Of a stretch of 64,000 nucleotides of DNA, positions 62,984-64,000 are shown in pieces. The notes under the pieces are model-generated. The model made no database searches and was not told the DNA's origin. It was given only the letters and a program-made list of their open reading frames with translations. The translations under genes and the position numbers were made by a program. The DNA lies in the NCBI RefSeq assembly GCF_000478275.1, contig NZ_ASJB01000017.1, forward strand, positions 1-64,000, in the 5' to 3' direction. The first letter of the stretch is position 1, and each line of letters starts with the position of its first letter. This DNA is from Amycolatopsis orientalis DSM 40040 = KCTC 9412. GTDB lineage: Bacteria > Actinomycetota > Actinomycetes > Mycobacteriales > Pseudonocardiaceae.

Positions 62984-63383
62984 TTCCGGGCGGGAGAGGG
63001 CCGTTGAGGTACTCCCACTGCGTTTCGCCGCTGGTCTTGTAGCGGCACTTCTGCGTGGTGGTGTCCCAGATCTTCTCCGGGTCACGACGGCACTTCTGGT
63101 ACTCCAGGTCGGCGAGGTACTTCTGCGATTGGGCCTTCGTGCAGTTCGGATAGCCGGGCTCGCATCGCCACGGTGACTTCGTGGCGGAGCTCTTGGCAGG
63201 CGGCGGAGCCGGGGTCACCGTGACCGTCACCGGCGGCGCCGTCGAGGTGGACGGTGGGGCGGTCACGGTCGTGACAGGTGCGGGCACTATCGGCGATGCG
63301 GGTGCTGGGTCCGGCGAGGAGGTCGTGCAGGCCCCGGCCAGCACACAGAGCCCGAAGACCCCCAAGATCGGCCAGCGTCCCAT
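62976..63383 (-). CDS. Small Pro/Thr-rich lipoprotein
   Basis: 135 residues. Lipobox VLAGAC (Cys about 19), a Pro/Thr/Val-rich spacer (about 20-68), then a short domain with four Cys (WRCEPGYPNC, YQKC, TQKC) that could form two disulfides. The ATG at 63383 follows GGAGGG; a GTG 12 codons upstream is in the neighbourhood but less likely. No family recognised. The stop codon lies in the palindrome arm. Confidence 0.75.
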   Translation of the reverse strand: MGRWPILGVFGLCVLAGACTTSSPDPAPASPIVPAPVTTVTAPPSTSTAPPVTVTVTPAPPPAKSSATKSPWRCEPGYPNCTKAQSQKYLADLEYQKCRRDPEKIWDTTTQKCRYKTSGETQWEYLNGPLPPGTS

Positions 63384-63459
63384 GGTGCCCTCCACGTGAG
63401 TTCGTCCTGAACTCGCGCCAGCACCACTCCGCGTTACCGATGACCCCGGAAAAAGCTAA

Positions 63460-63508
63460 ACCCCAGCCTGTTGGGAGGGGCTCGCAAGAGCCCCGAACAG
63501 ACTGGGGT
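63460..63508 (-). terminator. Terminator of tRNA-His
   Basis: Long hairpin (ACCCCAG ... CTGGGGT outer stem, CTGTT/AACAG middle, GGGGCTC/GAGCCCC inner stem). On the minus strand it is followed by TTTAGCTTTTT, a good intrinsic terminator directly after tRNA-His. Confidence 0.85.
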
Positions 63509-63510
63509 GA

Positions 63511-63587
63511 TGGGGTGAGCGACGGGTTTCGAACCCGCGACCTCCTGGACCACAACCAGGTGCTCTACCAGCTGAGCTACGCCCACC
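63511..63587 (-). tRNA. tRNA-His (anticodon GTG)
   Basis: Cloverleaf with acceptor GTGGGCG/CGCTCAC, anticodon loop TTGTGGT (GTG), T arm GCGGGTTCGAAACCCGT. The extra 5' G at -1 facing C73 is typical of tRNA-His, and CCA is encoded. Confidence 0.95.
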
Positions 63588-63670
63588 ATCGCCGGGCTCG
63601 GGAAGCTTCCCCATCACCTCGGCCGCACTATATTAGCGTGCCCGTTTCCGGGGCCTGCAACGGGTTACGG

Positions 63671-64000
63671 TTAGTGGCGTTCCTGCACTTCAGCGGCCGC
63701 GGCCTTGGCCTGTTCGGTGGTCGGGCCGGGCTGCGGGACGAAGGCGACGCGGCGGTAGTAGTCGAGCTCGCCGATGGATTCCTTGATGTCGGCGAGCGCG
63801 CGGTGCGCGAGGCCCTTCTCGGGCTTGGCGTAGTAGATCCGCGGGTACCAGCGCCGGACGAGTTCCTTGATGGAGGACACGTCGACCATGCGGTAGTGCA
63901 GGTGGTCGTCGAGGGAGGGCATGTCGCGGGTGATGAAGCCGCGGTCGGTCCCGATGGAGTTGCCGGCGAGCGGGGCGACGTTGGCCTCGGGCACGTGGGC
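63671..64000 (-). CDS. orn: Oligoribonuclease, C-terminal part (gene runs off the window)
   Basis: About 109 codons visible. Strong match to Orn of the DEDDh exonuclease family: [44 protein letters not shown], then [18 protein letters not shown] with the DEDDh His and Asp, and [13 protein letters not shown]. Orn degrades 2-5 nt RNA and pGpG to mononucleotides. The start lies beyond base 64000. Confidence 0.92.
   Translation of the reverse strand, partial: AHVPEANVAPLAGNSIGTDRGFITRDMPSLDDHLHYRMVDVSSIKELVRRWYPRIYYAKPEKGLAHRALADIKESIGELDYYRRVAFVPQPGPTTEQAKAAAAEVQERH

Overview
The window looks like a chromosomal segment of a high-GC filamentous actinomycete, most likely Amycolatopsis or a close Pseudonocardiaceae relative. 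The genus is an inference from gene content: ShbA/SigD-type sigma factor, CBM2 chitinases next to DasR-like boxes, DUF1023 type VII secretion-associated proteins, LppA-type lipoprotein, GAF-ANTAR protein, and many GTG starts with ATGA/GTGA gene overlaps. No 16S rRNA or other marker is present to fix it.

Layout. 257-6169: ShbA/SigD-like sigma factor and three secreted GH18 chitinases, two of them in one operon with near-identical CBM2 modules. 6431-15042: housekeeping and accessory metabolism, including a sugar-phosphate isomerase, TetR, DM13 protein, quinone oxidoreductase, BASS transporter, alpha/beta hydrolase, a divergent dgdA/dgdR-type pair, and an MFS/MerR pair. 15156-22313: a sugar-uptake operon consisting of a DeoR-HTH/LacI-sensor hybrid regulator, ABC binding protein, two permeases, a 2-hydroxyacid dehydrogenase and a DUF2264 protein, followed by a Gfo/Idh/MocA oxidoreductase (22530) under two LacI-type operators. 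23678-27799: GAF-ANTAR, a TetR/crotonase/AurF-like diiron oxygenase operon, and a DinB-type protein. 28137-31113: a four-gene type VII secretion-linked operon. 31137-36421: a two-gene operon encoding an alpha/beta hydrolase and a 1474-residue caspase-STAND-WD40 protein, the best candidate for a poorly described conflict or immune system. 36513-42546: a LAL-type LuxR regulator divergent from two secreted serine proteases (S8, S1). 42979-44670: a lamin-tail secreted protein and transposase debris.

44835-61465 is a decayed genomic island inserted in a tRNA-Lys gene. A 46-bp direct repeat of the tRNA 3' part flanks it. The original tRNA terminator is stranded at the left end, an integrase pseudogene lies against the restored tRNA at the right end, and serine-recombinase and IS debris lie inside. 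Its cargo includes HxlR/MBL-fold genes, a GT39-type glycosyltransferase, an arabinogalactan-degrading set (GH30, GH43, esterase), and an MMPL transporter/response regulator/histidine kinase operon with a UPF0104-type membrane protein. Three copies of a palindrome, TACCGCG-N2-CGCGGTA, lie upstream of the glycosyltransferase, the MMPL operon and the UPF0104 gene, which suggests a small envelope regulon run by the island's own two-component system.

To the right are an L,D-transpeptidase, a small lipoprotein, tRNA-His and the 3' end of oligoribonuclease. Scattered through the window are two families of intergenic palindromic repeats (family A: four copies; family B: two loci) plus a related-looking perfect palindrome at 62929-62983. 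Several overlap or closely follow stop codons, and family A shows compensatory stem changes.
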